Assembly: GCF_000702605.1 (NCBI RefSeq)
Contig: NZ_JNIR01000001.1
Coordinates: 300,501 to 364,500, forward strand
Source: Exiguobacterium acetylicum DSM 20416
GTDB lineage: Bacteria > Bacillota > Bacilli > Exiguobacteriales > Exiguobacteriaceae
Direction: 5' to 3'
DNA: 64,000 bases
Part shown: positions 28,081 to 39,582 of the stretch, in pieces
How the letters are laid out: each line of letters starts with the position of its first letter
Position numbering within the stretch: the first letter of the stretch is position 1
Notes under the pieces: generated by a model
What the model was told of the DNA's origin: nothing
Database searches by the model: none
Seen by the model: only the letters and a program-made list of their open reading frames with translations
Position numbers and translations under genes: made by a program

Positions 28081-29664
28081 TCAATGAACGGACATACATC
28101 CTCTACCGTTTTGCTTCGAACGATAGAGCGCTAAATCAGCATGATGCATGACTTGTTCGAGTGATTCTCCTGTCACCTGTTCGGCGACTCCGATACTCAT
28201 CCCGATGTGGACGGTTTGTTCTTCTAAGTGATACGGCATCGAGACGTGAGCGATCCATTGTTCACCTAAGTATCGTGCTTCTGTTAAGGATTGAGTCGTC
28301 AAGACGATGATGAACTCATCGCCGCCCAGACGAGCCACGAATCCACCCGGTGGAAGCAATTGTTCGAGACGTTGACTGACTTCGATCAGCAGGAGATCAC
28401 CTAGCGCGTGACCATACGTATCATTGACTGATTTAAAGCCGTCTAAATCAAGGCAAAGATAGATAGAATGCGTTTCTGCAGGCAATTGTTCGATGTATTG
28501 AGCGAGACCGTTGCGGTTCGCGAGACCAGTCAGGCTATCGCGTTGTGACAAGCGTTCAAACGTTAATTTCTCTTGTTCGGTATGTAGCAAGCGATGAATC
28601 AGTCGTTGTAAGGCATCCGTCAGTGTCTCGATTTCTCGGATTCCACGATGATTCGGGAGTGATTTTGATGGATCATCCTGCATCTGTTGTGCGGCATGCG
28701 TGATTTTTAATAATGGTCGTGTCAATAGCTTCGCTAACATCCAGCCAAGTACGGCTGTAACGAAAGAGGCAATCAAACCAGCGATGAAAATCGTTTGACG
28801 TAAAGCATCGGCATCAGCGAACGCAATCGAAGTCGGTTGACGTACGAGAACCGTCCAACCTAAGCCATCGTAATCCTTGTAACCTCGGCTTGTGCTTTGA
28901 CCAGAGACAAATTCTTTCCCTTGCCAGGAAGCGGTCGCAGAAGCATTCGAAGTCAGCGTTACGCTATCGGGTAATGTTTTACCGCTCCATCCGCTTGGTC
29001 CAAGTAAAATCGTTTTTCGATCTTGACTAATGATGAAGACATCGACTTGTTGGAGAGAGGAAGTAGCACTCTGAAAGCTTTGTTCAATCGCTTTTGCCCA
29101 TTCGAAACTGAGATGTGTTGCGAGGACACCAGAAAATCGACCCTGATCATATAAAGGTGTACTAATATCGACGAATTGGAGTGGCTCACCGCTTGGGTTC
29201 GGCAATAATTTTGCGAGTAGGACAGCTTCATGGACATCCCCGATGAATGGTTGTGATAAGGCTTGTTGGAAGACAGGGCGTTCCTTGATCGACGTTCCTT
29301 CAAGAATCTGGTTCGTTGACGCAACGACGTTACCTTCCGTATCTAATCGACCAATCCAAGAAAAGTCAGGAATCTGCCGTTGTAACTCTTCGAGTGTCCG
29401 TCGCGTTTCTGTTTTTTGTTCTGTTTGTTGAATCGTTGATAAGGAACCCAGCAATTTTACTTCGGCATAACGTGACCACATGTAATGATCAAGCTTATCA
29501 GATAGTTGGTGAGCGGTCGTTGACAGATTCATCCCGACTTCCGAATGGAGTCGGTTTGTTGCATGTTGACTAATGAAAAAAGTTAATCCGAGCGTCATGC
29601 TAAAAAATAGCAGGGAAATCAATCCCGCTAACAAAATATCAAAGCGAAGTGAGGGTTTGGACAT
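28081..29664 (-). CDS. Membrane diguanylate cyclase with Cache sensor
   Basis: The ATG at 29664 is 9 bases from GGAG, giving 527 residues. Order: membrane helix (about 10-32), extracellular double-Cache domain (about 40-270), second membrane helix (about 280-305), HAMP, then a GGDEF domain with RDSLTGLANRNG and the intact active site ARLGGDEFIIV. The inhibitory RxxD site usually five residues before GGDEF reads LPPG, so product inhibition is probably missing. It should make cyclic di-GMP in response to a small extracellular ligand. Confidence 0.9.
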   Translation of the reverse strand: MSKPSLRFDILLAGLISLLFFSMTLGLTFFISQHATNRLHSEVGMNLSTTAHQLSDKLDHYMWSRYAEVKLLGSLSTIQQTEQKTETRRTLEELQRQIPDFSWIGRLDTEGNVVASTNQILEGTSIKERPVFQQALSQPFIGDVHEAVLLAKLLPNPSGEPLQFVDISTPLYDQGRFSGVLATHLSFEWAKAIEQSFQSATSSLQQVDVFIISQDRKTILLGPSGWSGKTLPDSVTLTSNASATASWQGKEFVSGQSTSRGYKDYDGLGWTVLVRQPTSIAFADADALRQTIFIAGLIASFVTAVLGWMLAKLLTRPLLKITHAAQQMQDDPSKSLPNHRGIREIETLTDALQRLIHRLLHTEQEKLTFERLSQRDSLTGLANRNGLAQYIEQLPAETHSIYLCLDLDGFKSVNDTYGHALGDLLLIEVSQRLEQLLPPGGFVARLGGDEFIIVLTTQSLTEARYLGEQWIAHVSMPYHLEEQTVHIGMSIGVAEQVTGESLEQVMHHADLALYRSKQNGRGCMSVH

Positions 29665-29689
29665 TGTGTGATACTCCATTCATACGTTT

Positions 29690-30160
29690 TCATTTGTTTT
29701 TACTTACATCATACACGTAGACGTCTACGAGTTGTTCGCGGTTCGAGAAACTCGTTCGCACATAGCGGAAATCGTGTTTTTCCCAAAAACGACGGGCTCT
29801 TAAATTATCAGGTAAGACCGCGAGATGAATGTGAGGTTCCTGACTTAGGAATCGATCACAAAAAGCGGATAGTAACCGACTGCTAATTCCCGTACCGTGT
29901 TGAGAAGCATCCATTAAGAATAAACCGATCCAAGGTGTACCGTCTTTTGGATGCTTCGGTAGGTAGTCAATCAGTAAGACGGGTTCTCCGTCCACATATC
30001 CAATCAGCGATACGGTATCGGGATTTAAAAACTCTTCCTGTAAGGTCGAATCAGAGAGCGGAAGCACTCGTTCTTCTAAGAGCGCATATTCAGGAACGCT
30101 CGCGTACAACGATTGGATGATCGGAAAGTGATCATGTGTTACTTGTTCAAAAAGAATCAT
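29690..30160 (-). CDS. GNAT-family N-acetyltransferase
   Basis: A 156-residue protein. The acetyl-CoA loop is SQHGTGISSRLLSAF (QxxGxG type), followed by VLPDNLRARRFWEKHDF, the usual C-terminal helix and strand. SD GGAG is 7 bases from the ATG. Substrate unknown. It is 25 bases upstream of the cyclase gene in the same direction and could be co-transcribed. Confidence 0.85.
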   Translation of the reverse strand: MILFEQVTHDHFPIIQSLYASVPEYALLEERVLPLSDSTLQEEFLNPDTVSLIGYVDGEPVLLIDYLPKHPKDGTPWIGLFLMDASQHGTGISSRLLSAFCDRFLSQEPHIHLAVLPDNLRARRFWEKHDFRYVRTSFSNREQLVDVYVYDVSKNK

Positions 30161-30313
30161 CTAGCGACTCCATTTTTTATTTTTAGTATAAAATTTCTGC
30201 TGTTACGCCTTTTTAATTGGAATCGGATTACATATTTGTAAGAAATGAAACTTATCCTTTAAAATCACGTACACTAATAGCATAGACAAAATATGAATGA
30301 GGAGGAAGAGCAG

Positions 30314-31231
30314 ATGTTAAAGATTGAAAATATCTCAAAGCGTCTCGGGAAAGAGCAAATTTTAAAAGACGTCAGTTTTGAGGTATCCCCAGGAGAAGTG
30401 TTCGGCTTCCTCGGACCGAACGGAGCAGGGAAGACGACGACGATTCGCATCATCACGGGACTACTCGAGCAGGATGCAGGGAAAGTCACGGTCAATGGAT
30501 TTGATGTCGTAGAAGAGCGTTCGAAAGCGTTGACGCAAATTGGAGCAATCGTGGAGAATCCAGCGTTTTATCCTTATCTGACAGGAAAACAAAACTTGGT
30601 TCATGCAAAAAACCTCATTCCGGGACTCGGTCAAGTTGATTATGATGCACTAGCACGACTCGTTGGTCTCGAAGGAAAGCTTTCAAAAAAAGTCGGAGAG
30701 TACTCACTCGGAATGAAGCAACGACTGGGAATTGCTCGTGCCTTGCTACATAACCCGCGCGTCTTGATTTTAGATGAACCGACGAATGGTCTGGATCCAT
30801 CCGGGATTGCGGAGCTTCGTGAATATTTACGCCAAATGGCGCGTGAACAAGATATCGCGATTTTAATTTCAAGCCATATGTTGAGTGAGATGGAACAAAT
30901 CAGTGATCGTTACGCGATCATCGATCAGGGTGTCATCAAGTCGGTCGAGTCCGTTCGTAATGAAACCGGAGCGAAAATCGCTCTACGTGTCAATGCGGAA
31001 GCGATGACAGATGTACTCGATGCCCTTCGCGTCGCAAACTACCCATCAGAAGTACTCGAGAATAAAATCATTATCACCGCACCGGAAAGTGAATGTCCAG
31101 CTATCGCTCGACTCGTCGTGCCGATTGCCGATTTACATGAACTGACCGTTAAACGCTTGACGCTCGAGGAACAATTCCTGCAAGTAACGAAAAAAGAGGG
31201 GGATTCACATGCTTTCGCTCATACAAAATGA
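30314..31231 (+). CDS. ABC exporter ATPase (BcrA/DrrA type)
   Basis: The ATG at 30314 follows GGAGGAAGAG; 305 residues. Walker A GPNGAGKTTTIRI, signature YSLGMKQRLGIA, Walker B VLILDEPTNGLDPSG and the H-loop SSHMLSEMEQ are intact. A 75-residue C-terminal extension follows. Such ATPases pair with an ABC-2 permease for export of peptides or antibiotics. The permease gene overlaps the 3' end by 23 bases. Confidence 0.88.
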   Translation: MLKIENISKRLGKEQILKDVSFEVSPGEVFGFLGPNGAGKTTTIRIITGLLEQDAGKVTVNGFDVVEERSKALTQIGAIVENPAFYPYLTGKQNLVHAKNLIPGLGQVDYDALARLVGLEGKLSKKVGEYSLGMKQRLGIARALLHNPRVLILDEPTNGLDPSGIAELREYLRQMAREQDIAILISSHMLSEMEQISDRYAIIDQGVIKSVESVRNETGAKIALRVNAEAMTDVLDALRVANYPSEVLENKIIITAPESECPAIARLVVPIADLHELTVKRLTLEEQFLQVTKKEGDSHAFAHTK

Positions 31232-31952
31232 ATGGATGAAATGGTGGACGACTAAAAAAGCGAAAATCGTTTTAGCGCTATATGTCGTTATTGCAGTTGG
31301 TATTATCATCATTGCAAAGACGAATGATTTTGAGTTCACACGTTATGATTATTATTCATTAACGTTCCTTTTACTGACATCTCTATTAGGAATCATTACG
31401 ATTGTCTTCACGGCAGAAGCCATCGGGAATGAAGTACGTTATGACACGATGAAACACTTATTAATGAGTCCGTATTCCAGAATGACGATTTACTTCTCGA
31501 AATTGATTTTCTCGATTTTGATCATGTTATTTCAATTCGTGTTCATCGCTGCGATCGTCTACGCAGGCTCATTTGCGTTTTCAGAAGCAGGAGATCCAAT
31601 TCTGTTCCGAGATACGATCGTCGAAGTTGTCAGTCCGATTTTTACAATATTCATGACGTTATTCTTCTCATTGTTATTCCGTTCTGTCGGAATGATCATC
31701 GGCTTCACCGTACTGGCTCAGTTCTTTACGAGCATTGCGGGTAACTTACTGATTGGCTTCAAGCCAGCAATCGCTAAGTGGATCATATTCATGCATTTAG
31801 ACTGGTCAATGTATTTCAAGGATTCTATGACCTATGGTACGAGTGAAGCGATGGGAACATCTTTGACATTCTCCGTCTTGTTCGTATTGGCACACATCAT
31901 CGTCCTATTAGGTGCATCGATTCTTGTCTTCCAAAGAAAATCATATACGTAA
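31209..31952 (+). CDS. ABC-2 type permease
   Basis: A 247-residue membrane protein with six hydrophobic segments and the typical first-helix layout (MLSLIQNEWMKWWTTKKAKI). It is the partner of the overlapping ATPase gene. No sensor kinase or regulator is adjacent, so whether this is bacitracin-type resistance or general efflux is unknown. Confidence 0.85.
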   Translation: MLSLIQNEWMKWWTTKKAKIVLALYVVIAVGIIIIAKTNDFEFTRYDYYSLTFLLLTSLLGIITIVFTAEAIGNEVRYDTMKHLLMSPYSRMTIYFSKLIFSILIMLFQFVFIAAIVYAGSFAFSEAGDPILFRDTIVEVVSPIFTIFMTLFFSLLFRSVGMIIGFTVLAQFFTSIAGNLLIGFKPAIAKWIIFMHLDWSMYFKDSMTYGTSEAMGTSLTFSVLFVLAHIIVLLGASILVFQRKSYT

Positions 31953-31956
31953 ATGA

Positions 31957-32005
31957 AAGAGCTCCTGCTGATAGATAAATTCGTCTATCAGCAGAAGCTC
32001 TTTTT
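31957..32005. terminator. Bidirectional terminator
   Basis: AAGAGCT and CTGCTGATAGA pair with TCTATCAGCAG and AGCTCTTTTT around an eight-base loop, between the convergent permease and YczE-like genes. Confidence 0.85.
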
Positions 32006-32011
32006 CAGTAT

Positions 32012-32653
32012 TCAAGAACTTGTTCGTTTAGGCGGACGTGCTGTAATCGGGAACAATTGCTGGAACCATTCGATTAGTGGACCGTTCAATAAGAGGAAAA
32101 TGAAAGTTCCGACTCCGATGCCGATCAGTTCGCGTTCAATTAGTGAAAAGAGGCAAGCAATCACAAAAGGAATGCCGAGGCTGATCGTTGCTCCGAGCGA
32201 TGTACTTTTAAAACGACTGATGAGTGACTTCATCAAGTAATCCGGTGGCATCAATACGAACCCGATTTGGAGATAGAGGGCGAGTCCAAGTGAAATCAAC
32301 GGCATGCCGATCAACATGTACACGGCGCGCATCCACAATCCTTGTGGTGTATAAATCAATTGATGGATCGATAAGAAGAAATCAATCGCGGCGCCGAAAA
32401 GGACGACGAGTGCAAAACTAAGGACGATCGTCCACCAACTGAAGCGGCTTCCGAGAAAGAGTGTTGCAATCAAGGCGAGTACATGTAGGACGATGATCGC
32501 TAGTCCAACGGTTAACGGTGAGATTGCCGCGACGGCTTCACTCGCTGAAGTCCAAGGTGCACTCCCGATCGAGGCGGTCACCATGAAGCTGTTTCCTAAG
32601 GCGTTAATTAAAATAGAAAATAAATAGATGACAATCCGTTTTTGCTGACTCAT
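32012..32653 (-). CDS. YczE/YitT-like membrane protein
   Basis: From the Met at 32653 the protein is 213 residues with about five membrane helices, including FSILINALGNSFMVTASIG and a PWTSASEAVAA loop. Length and this loop resemble the YczE family of Bacilli (function unclear). The start is uncertain. AGGAGG lies about 35 bases before this ATG and directly abuts an in-frame GTG at 32686, so neither start has good spacing. Confidence 0.65.
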   Translation of the reverse strand: MSQQKRIVIYLFSILINALGNSFMVTASIGSAPWTSASEAVAAISPLTVGLAIIVLHVLALIATLFLGSRFSWWTIVLSFALVVLFGAAIDFFLSIHQLIYTPQGLWMRAVYMLIGMPLISLGLALYLQIGFVLMPPDYLMKSLISRFKSTSLGATISLGIPFVIACLFSLIERELIGIGVGTFIFLLLNGPLIEWFQQLFPITARPPKRTSS

Positions 32654-32824
32654 TGACGTGCACAGACGGTAGGACTGCGCGTTCACCTCCTGAAAATAAA
32701 TCGTTTCGTTAAGCTATACCCTAATCGTAGCGCTCTTTTCACTTATTTTCATGAAAAGAGCATTGCCTATTCCTTATGTTTCACGACATACTTAGGACAC
32801 ATTACGAATCAGGGGGGAGAACGT

Positions 32825-33388
32825 ATGACATATTTTGGACAGAAGATCCTGCCTTCCGTTAGAAAATTAGAAGACTTTGAAAAGATGCTGAAGAGTCCAT
32901 ATGAATATGGGGTCTTACTCGAAATGCACGTATCGCGTTTAAAAGCAGTCTACGAGATGGCGCATCGTTACGACAAAAAAATGTTTTTGCACATGGATCT
33001 CGTTCAAGGATTAAAAAATGATGAATACGCAACGGAATACGTCTGCCAAGAATTGAAACCGTATGGTGTCATTTCGACGAAGGCAAGCGTCATCTTGAAA
33101 GCACGTCAAAAAAAGGTCAAGACGATGCAACGCATGTTCTTACTCGATTCGAGTTCACTCGAAAAGAGTTATCAACTTATGGAACGGACGCAACCTGATT
33201 ACATCGAAGTGTTACCAGGGTTAATGCCAAAGTACATTCAAGAAGTGAAAGAAAAGACGGGACGTCTCGTTTTTGCAGGAGGACTCATCGATACGGTCGA
33301 GGAAGTTGAACAAGCGATTGAAGCAGGTGCCTCAAGTATCACGACATCGAATAAGGATTTGTGGCGTCATTTTGAACCACGCTCCTAA
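32825..33388 (+). CDS. glpP: Glycerol-3-phosphate-responsive antiterminator GlpP
   Basis: A 187-residue TIM-barrel-like regulator. MFLHMDLVQGL, VISTKASVILKARQ, PDYIEVLPGLMPK and GGLIDTVEEVEQAIEAGAS are GlpP hallmarks. In B. subtilis GlpP with glycerol-3-phosphate binds glp leader RNAs and prevents termination. Two target leaders are visible here, before glpF and glpD. SD AGGGGGGAG. Confidence 0.93.
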   Translation: MTYFGQKILPSVRKLEDFEKMLKSPYEYGVLLEMHVSRLKAVYEMAHRYDKKMFLHMDLVQGLKNDEYATEYVCQELKPYGVISTKASVILKARQKKVKTMQRMFLLDSSSLEKSYQLMERTQPDYIEVLPGLMPKYIQEVKEKTGRLVFAGGLIDTVEEVEQAIEAGASSITTSNKDLWRHFEPRS

Positions 33389-33418
33389 TCGGGGTGTGAG
33401 GAAAATCATTCGGATTAT

Positions 33419-33447
33419 TTGACAGCGTTTTCACTGGTTGTTATAGT
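33419..33447 (+). promoter_or_regulatory. glpFK promoter
   Basis: TTGACA (33419-33424), a 17-base spacer and TATAGT (33442-33447) form a near-ideal promoter. The next 130 bases are a leader with a terminator. Confidence 0.85.
33420..33433 (+). promoter_or_regulatory. cre-like site over the glpFK -35
   Basis: TGACAGCGTTTTCA has one mismatch to the cre consensus and overlaps the -35 box. CcpA repression of glpFK by a cre at this position is established in B. subtilis. Confidence 0.65.
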
Positions 33448-33479
33448 GATATCAAGTTGATACAAAGTGACGGAGAAAA

Positions 33480-33545
33480 GGGAGATTCACGTGTGAGTCC
33501 TGCTTGAAGAAAATTCAAGCATGAACTGACGTGGATCTCCTTTTT
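33480..33545 (+). terminator. GlpP-controlled leader terminator of glpFK
   Basis: GGAGATTCACGT pairs with ACGTGGATCTCC and is followed by TTTTT, 40 bases before the glpF SD. The loop contains a smaller TTGAAGAAAATTCAA hairpin. A terminator inside the leader, right after glpP, is the classic GlpP target. Confidence 0.8.
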
Positions 33546-33583
33546 ATGTTGCTTTTTTCACATAACAAAAAGGAGGAATACAC

Positions 33584-34408
33584 ATGTCACCCTTACTAGC
33601 GGAATTTTTAGGTACAGCCTTGCTTGTCGCGCTTGGAAACGGTGTTGGTGCAGGCGTTAGTTTGACGAAATCGTTTGCGAAGGATGCAGGCTGGATCGTC
33701 ATCACGTTTGCCTGGGGTTTTGCTGTGGCGATTGCAGCGTATGCCGTCGGTCAATTCAGTGGAGCACACCTTAATCCAGCAGTAACGCTTGGTTTAGCCT
33801 TTGACGGTTCATTTGCATGGGCGGACGTACCAGGCTATATCGTCGCTCAAATTGCCGGCGGGATACTTGGTGCAAGTCTTGTTTTCGTTCATTACTTACC
33901 ACACTGGGCGGAGACGAAAGACCCAGCAACGAAACTCGGCGTCTTTGCGACGTCACCAGCGATTCCACATACATTTGCCAATCTAATGAGTGAAATGATT
34001 GCGACATTCTTACTTGTCATCGGGTTGTTATCGATCGGAGCGAATAAGTTCTCAGATGGTTTAAATCCATTGATCGTCGGTTTCTTGATCGTCAGCCTCG
34101 GTATGTCATTCGGAGGCACGACAGGATATGCGATGAATCCGGCGCGGGACCTTGGTCCACGTATCGCTCACTTCATCTTACCGATTCATGGAAAAGGATC
34201 TTCGAACTGGGGATACTCATGGATTCCGGTTCTCGGACCAGTTCTCGGTGGAAGTCTTGGCGGATTGTTTTATCGTTCGGTCTTCACAGGAAAAGATACA
34301 CCGGCTTTTTGGGTTGTAGGACTTGTGACAATCGTCATATTAGGCTTATGCTATAGATTCGGTGTTCGTCCGAACAAAACAACGTCAGTGGAGTCAAAGT
34401 CAGCTTAA
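33584..34408 (+). CDS. glpF: Glycerol facilitator
   Basis: A 274-residue aquaglyceroporin with six membrane helices and both half-helix motifs, HLNPAVTLG and AMNPARDLGPR. The Arg after the second NPA and the glycerol-type Asp are present. SD AAAAAGGAGG. glpK follows 30 bases downstream in the same operon. Confidence 0.95.
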   Translation: MSPLLAEFLGTALLVALGNGVGAGVSLTKSFAKDAGWIVITFAWGFAVAIAAYAVGQFSGAHLNPAVTLGLAFDGSFAWADVPGYIVAQIAGGILGASLVFVHYLPHWAETKDPATKLGVFATSPAIPHTFANLMSEMIATFLLVIGLLSIGANKFSDGLNPLIVGFLIVSLGMSFGGTTGYAMNPARDLGPRIAHFILPIHGKGSSNWGYSWIPVLGPVLGGSLGGLFYRSVFTGKDTPAFWVVGLVTIVILGLCYRFGVRPNKTTSVESKSA

Positions 34409-34417
34409 CTTATTTAG

Positions 34418-35947
<1,530 letters not shown>

Positions 35948-35981
35948 AAGGTCAAGTTAATAAATCGGTCGGAGAATATGG

Positions 35982-36038
35982 AGAGACCACAGCAACAGTT
36001 GACATAGTCAGCGTGTTTGTTGTGGTCTCTTTTTTTTC
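35982..36038 (+). terminator. GlpP-controlled leader terminator of glpD
   Basis: AGAGACCACA pairs with TGTGGTCTCT, followed by eight T, just before the glpD SD. The sequence ahead (TCAAGTT at 35952, CGGAGAA at 35970, GGAGA) repeats that ahead of the glpF terminator, supporting shared control. Confidence 0.82.
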
Positions 36039-36062
36039 GAACCTAAACAGGAGGAACTATTC

Positions 36063-37718
36063 ATGGCTAACCAACCATTTTCAAGCAAAAACCGTGCAGA
36101 TGTCTATAATCGATTAACACGTGAAGAACTCGATCTACTCGTCGTAGGTGGCGGGATCACAGGTGCGGGGATCGCCCTCGATGCGGCATCACGCGGTATG
36201 AAGATTGGCCTCGTCGAAATGCAGGATTTCGCGTCCGGTACATCTAGTCGTTCAACGAAATTAGTCCATGGTGGTCTACGTTATTTAAAACAATTCGAAG
36301 TTCAAATGGTCGCGGAAGTCGGTAAAGAACGTGCGATCGTTTACGAAAACGGACCACATGTCACGACACCAGAGTGGATGTTGCTTCCGATGCATAAAGG
36401 CGGTACGTTCGGACCATTCAGTACGTCGATCGGTCTTCGTGTCTATGACTTCTTAGCAGGTGTTAAACGTTCTGAGTGGCGTTCGATGTTATCTGCGAAA
36501 GAAACATTGGCAAAAGAACCACTCGTCAAACAACAAGGTCTTAAAGGTGGCGGATACTACGTCGAGTACCGTACGGATGACGCTCGTCTTACGATCGAAG
36601 TCATGAAAGAAGCGGTTGAACACGGTGCACGTGTCGTCAATTATACAAAAGCAGAAGAAATCATCTATGATGCTGGGAAAGTCGTCGGAATGCGTGTGAC
36701 AGATCTTTTGACAGGTGACGTGCATGAAATCCGTGCGAAAAAAGTCGTCAACGCGACAGGTCCATGGGTCGATGAATTACGTGAAAAAGATGGCTCTAAA
36801 GTCGGGAAACAACTTCGTTTGACAAAAGGTGTCCACGTCGTCATCGATCAATCGAAATTCCCACTCAAACAAGCGGTCTACTTCGATACACCAGACGGTC
36901 GGATGATCTTCGCGATTCCACGTGATGGAAAAGCATACGTGGGTACGACAGATACGTTCTTCGATAAAGATACAGCACATCCGAAGTTCACAGTCGAAGA
37001 CCAAGACTACGTCCTAGACGCGATTCACTATATGTTCCCAGAGGTTAAAGTGACAGCAGAAGACGTAGAATCAAGCTGGGCTGGTGTACGTCCATTGATT
37101 TATGAAGAAGGAAAAGATCCTTCTGAAATTTCTCGTAAAGATGAAGTTTGGCAATCTGAGTCAGGTCTCATCACGATTGCTGGTGGGAAATTGACTGGAT
37201 ACCGTAAAATGGGCGAGCACGTCGTTGATCTCGTCGCTAAACTTTTGAAAAAAGAAGAAAACGTCGCATACGCACGTTGTTCGACGAAAAACATGCCAAT
37301 GTCTGGTGGACACGTCGGCGGAGCAAAAGGATTTGCTGAATTCCTTAAAGCTCAAACAGCAACGAATGGTCTAACGACAGAAGAAGTTCAATTCCTTGCA
37401 AAACGCTACGGTTCGAACTTACCGAAAGTACTTGAATATGCAGCAGCATACGATGCGGCAACGACAGCTCTTCCACGTTCTGTCTATGCACAACTCCACT
37501 ACAGCATCGAACATGAAATGGTCGCTCGTCCGATCGACTTCTTCATCCGTCGTACAGGCGCTGTCTTCTTCGACATCGCGTGGGCTCGTACTCACAAAGA
37601 CGCGGTCATCAAAGAGATGAAATCTGTCTTGAACTGGACTGCAGAACAAACAGCTGCTTACACGAAAGAACTCGATATCGAAATCGAAGATGCAGCGCAT
37701 GCACTCGTGACAGAATAA
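36063..37718 (+). CDS. glpD: Aerobic glycerol-3-phosphate dehydrogenase
   Basis: A 551-residue FAD enzyme: dinucleotide fold [35 protein letters not shown] and [15 protein letters not shown] are GlpD motifs. It oxidises glycerol-3-phosphate to DHAP at the membrane and feeds electrons to quinone. Codon use is noticeably strong, as expected for a highly expressed gene. DHAP from here could feed the methylglyoxal synthase encoded at 42249. Confidence 0.95.
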   Translation: MANQPFSSKNRADVYNRLTREELDLLVVGGGITGAGIALDAASRGMKIGLVEMQDFASGTSSRSTKLVHGGLRYLKQFEVQMVAEVGKERAIVYENGPHVTTPEWMLLPMHKGGTFGPFSTSIGLRVYDFLAGVKRSEWRSMLSAKETLAKEPLVKQQGLKGGGYYVEYRTDDARLTIEVMKEAVEHGARVVNYTKAEEIIYDAGKVVGMRVTDLLTGDVHEIRAKKVVNATGPWVDELREKDGSKVGKQLRLTKGVHVVIDQSKFPLKQAVYFDTPDGRMIFAIPRDGKAYVGTTDTFFDKDTAHPKFTVEDQDYVLDAIHYMFPEVKVTAEDVESSWAGVRPLIYEEGKDPSEISRKDEVWQSESGLITIAGGKLTGYRKMGEHVVDLVAKLLKKEENVAYARCSTKNMPMSGGHVGGAKGFAEFLKAQTATNGLTTEEVQFLAKRYGSNLPKVLEYAAAYDAATTALPRSVYAQLHYSIEHEMVARPIDFFIRRTGAVFFDIAWARTHKDAVIKEMKSVLNWTAEQTAAYTKELDIEIEDAAHALVTE

Positions 37719-37731
37719 GTTTTAAAATGGT

Positions 37732-37766
37732 AAAGAACCAAGATGCAATGTCTTGGTTCTTTTTTG
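37732..37766 (+). terminator. Terminator after glpD
   Basis: A 12-bp stem AAAGAACCAAGA/TCTTGGTTCTTT with a seven-base loop and T run. Confidence 0.88.
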
Positions 37767-37862
37767 TATGAAGTCAAGGAGGTCTTGGGCGGAAAGATTG
37801 CAACTCTGCCTAGAGGCGACTATGCTTAAAGTATGATATCGCACAAAAAGGAGAGAACACAG

Positions 37863-38543
37863 ATGAAAGTAGAAGTATGGTCGGATTATGCATGTCCGTT
37901 TTGTTATATTGGGAAGCGTCGCCTAGAACAAGCAATTGCGAATGAAAAGTTGGATGTCGAGGTCGAATTTAAAAGCTTTGAACTCGATCCAGATGCACCA
38001 GCAGTACCAACGCAAGGATTATACGAAATTCTTGCTTCAAAATATGGAACGACTCTCGAGCAAGCACGGAATATGTCGCAAGGTGTCGTTGATACGGCAC
38101 GTCAGGAAGGCTTGCACTATGAGATGGATCGTGTCATCCCAGCCAATACATTCGAGGCTCATCGCCTGACTCAATTCGCTAAAAAACATGGTAAGATGAA
38201 TGCAGTATCAGAAGCCTTGTTCACAGCGTATTTCATGAATGGAGAAGATTTAAATGACCCAACCATTCTGACACGGATTGCAGTAGATGCTGGACTTGCT
38301 GAAGCAGACGTCACAGCGTTTCTCGCTTCAGAAGAACTGGCGACAGATGTTCGAGAAGAAGAAGCAATGGCGCAACAACTCGGTGTTCGTGGTGTACCGT
38401 TCTTCGTCTTCGACCGGAAATATGCCATTTCAGGCGCACAACCAGTAGAGGCATTCGAACAAGTCTTCGCGAAAATTCGCCAAGAACAAACACTTGAAGT
38501 CATCGCTGAAGGTGACGCATGTGGTGTTGACGGCTGTAACTGA
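37863..38543 (+). CDS. DsbA-family oxidoreductase (FrnE type)
   Basis: The ATG at 37863 (AAGGAGAG upstream) gives 226 residues. The thioredoxin-fold active site is CPFC in VWSDYACPFCYIGKRRLEQA, with the cis-Pro loop GVRGVPFFVF. A C-terminal CGVDGC pair adds a second potential disulphide, as in FrnE/YwbO proteins. No signal peptide, so cytosolic; a role in thiol stress is inferred. Confidence 0.87.
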   Translation: MKVEVWSDYACPFCYIGKRRLEQAIANEKLDVEVEFKSFELDPDAPAVPTQGLYEILASKYGTTLEQARNMSQGVVDTARQEGLHYEMDRVIPANTFEAHRLTQFAKKHGKMNAVSEALFTAYFMNGEDLNDPTILTRIAVDAGLAEADVTAFLASEELATDVREEEAMAQQLGVRGVPFFVFDRKYAISGAQPVEAFEQVFAKIRQEQTLEVIAEGDACGVDGCN

Positions 38544-38581
38544 TCAATTATGATTCCATCACAAAGGAGCATGAAACCCTT

Positions 38582-39571
38582 ATGAAATTCATCTTCCATC
38601 CTGAGATTCGCGATGCGCGAATCAATCTCGCTGTTGAAGAATTCATCTTGAACAACCTGAACGTCAATGAAGAAGACTATTTCTTGTTTTATATCAACGG
38701 TCCGTCGATCATCGTCGGAAAAAACCAGAACACGAACGAAGAAGTCAATCTGAAGTATGTTGAGGAAAACGGCATCCACGTCGTCCGTCGTCTTTCCGGT
38801 GGTGGCGCTGTGTATCATGACGAAGGAAACTTGAACTTCAGTTTCTTGACGAAAGATGACGGAGATTCGTTTAACAACTATAAAAAGTTCACGGAGCCGG
38901 TTGTACAAGCGCTGCATAAACTCGGTGTCGAAGCGGAGTTATCCGGACGAAACGATATTCATGTCGGAAGCCGGAAAATCAGTGGGAATGCCCAGTTCAC
39001 GACTAAAGGGCGGATGTTTAGTCACGGGACACTGATGCTCGATTCAAACATTGAAGAAGTCGTCAATGCGCTTGTCGTCAGTGAAGAGAAGATGCGCTCT
39101 AAAGGCATTAAATCAGTCCGGAGCCGTGTCGCGAATATTTCGGAATTTCTGTCAGAACCATTGACGATGGAACAATTCGTCGATCATCTCCTTGCTTCGA
39201 TCTATGAAGGGAAAGAGATTGAACGGTATATTTTGACAGAAGAGGACTGGGATAAAGTACGTGCCATCTCGGCAGAACGTTATGGCAACTGGGAGTGGAA
39301 TTTCGGAAAATCGCCGAAATTCGATGTCATCCATAAAAAACGATTCCCGATCGGGACGATTGATTTCCGATTAAACGTTAAAAAAGGCATCATTGAAGAA
39401 GCGAAGATCTACGGCGACTTCTTTGGTGTCGAAGATGCGGAAGAAATCGCACGGGCGCTCGAAGGTTCACGTTATGACCGTGCGTCTCTTCGCGAAGTGC
39501 TCGGTCGCTATGAATTGAAAAAATATTTCGGGGCTGTCGAACTTGATGAGGTCCTAGACGTTTTAGCGTAA
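38582..39571 (+). CDS. lplJ: Lipoate-protein ligase
   Basis: A 329-residue ligase. NEEVNLKYVEENGIHVVRRL, then SGGGAVYHDEGNLNFSF, and SGRNDIHVGSRKISGNAQ with the catalytic Lys are signatures. It attaches scavenged lipoate to E2 subunits and GcvH in the cytosol. The C-terminal accessory domain (about 245-329) is present, so it is the bacterial LplJ form. GGAG lies 12 bases before the start. Confidence 0.93.
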   Translation: MKFIFHPEIRDARINLAVEEFILNNLNVNEEDYFLFYINGPSIIVGKNQNTNEEVNLKYVEENGIHVVRRLSGGGAVYHDEGNLNFSFLTKDDGDSFNNYKKFTEPVVQALHKLGVEAELSGRNDIHVGSRKISGNAQFTTKGRMFSHGTLMLDSNIEEVVNALVVSEEKMRSKGIKSVRSRVANISEFLSEPLTMEQFVDHLLASIYEGKEIERYILTEEDWDKVRAISAERYGNWEWNFGKSPKFDVIHKKRFPIGTIDFRLNVKKGIIEEAKIYGDFFGVEDAEEIARALEGSRYDRASLREVLGRYELKKYFGAVELDEVLDVLA

Positions 39572-39582
39572 GTCTTTATGGG

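Noticed and set aside
26528-28099. Longer sacA start at 28099
   Set aside because: The extra 35 codons cover the promoter (TATAAT) and have no SD; the ATG at 27994 has GAGGAG and matches the family's usual N-terminus.
38171-38917. 248-codon minus-strand ORF
   Set aside because: It is antisense to the DsbA-type gene and lplJ, both of which have clear domains and ribosome sites.
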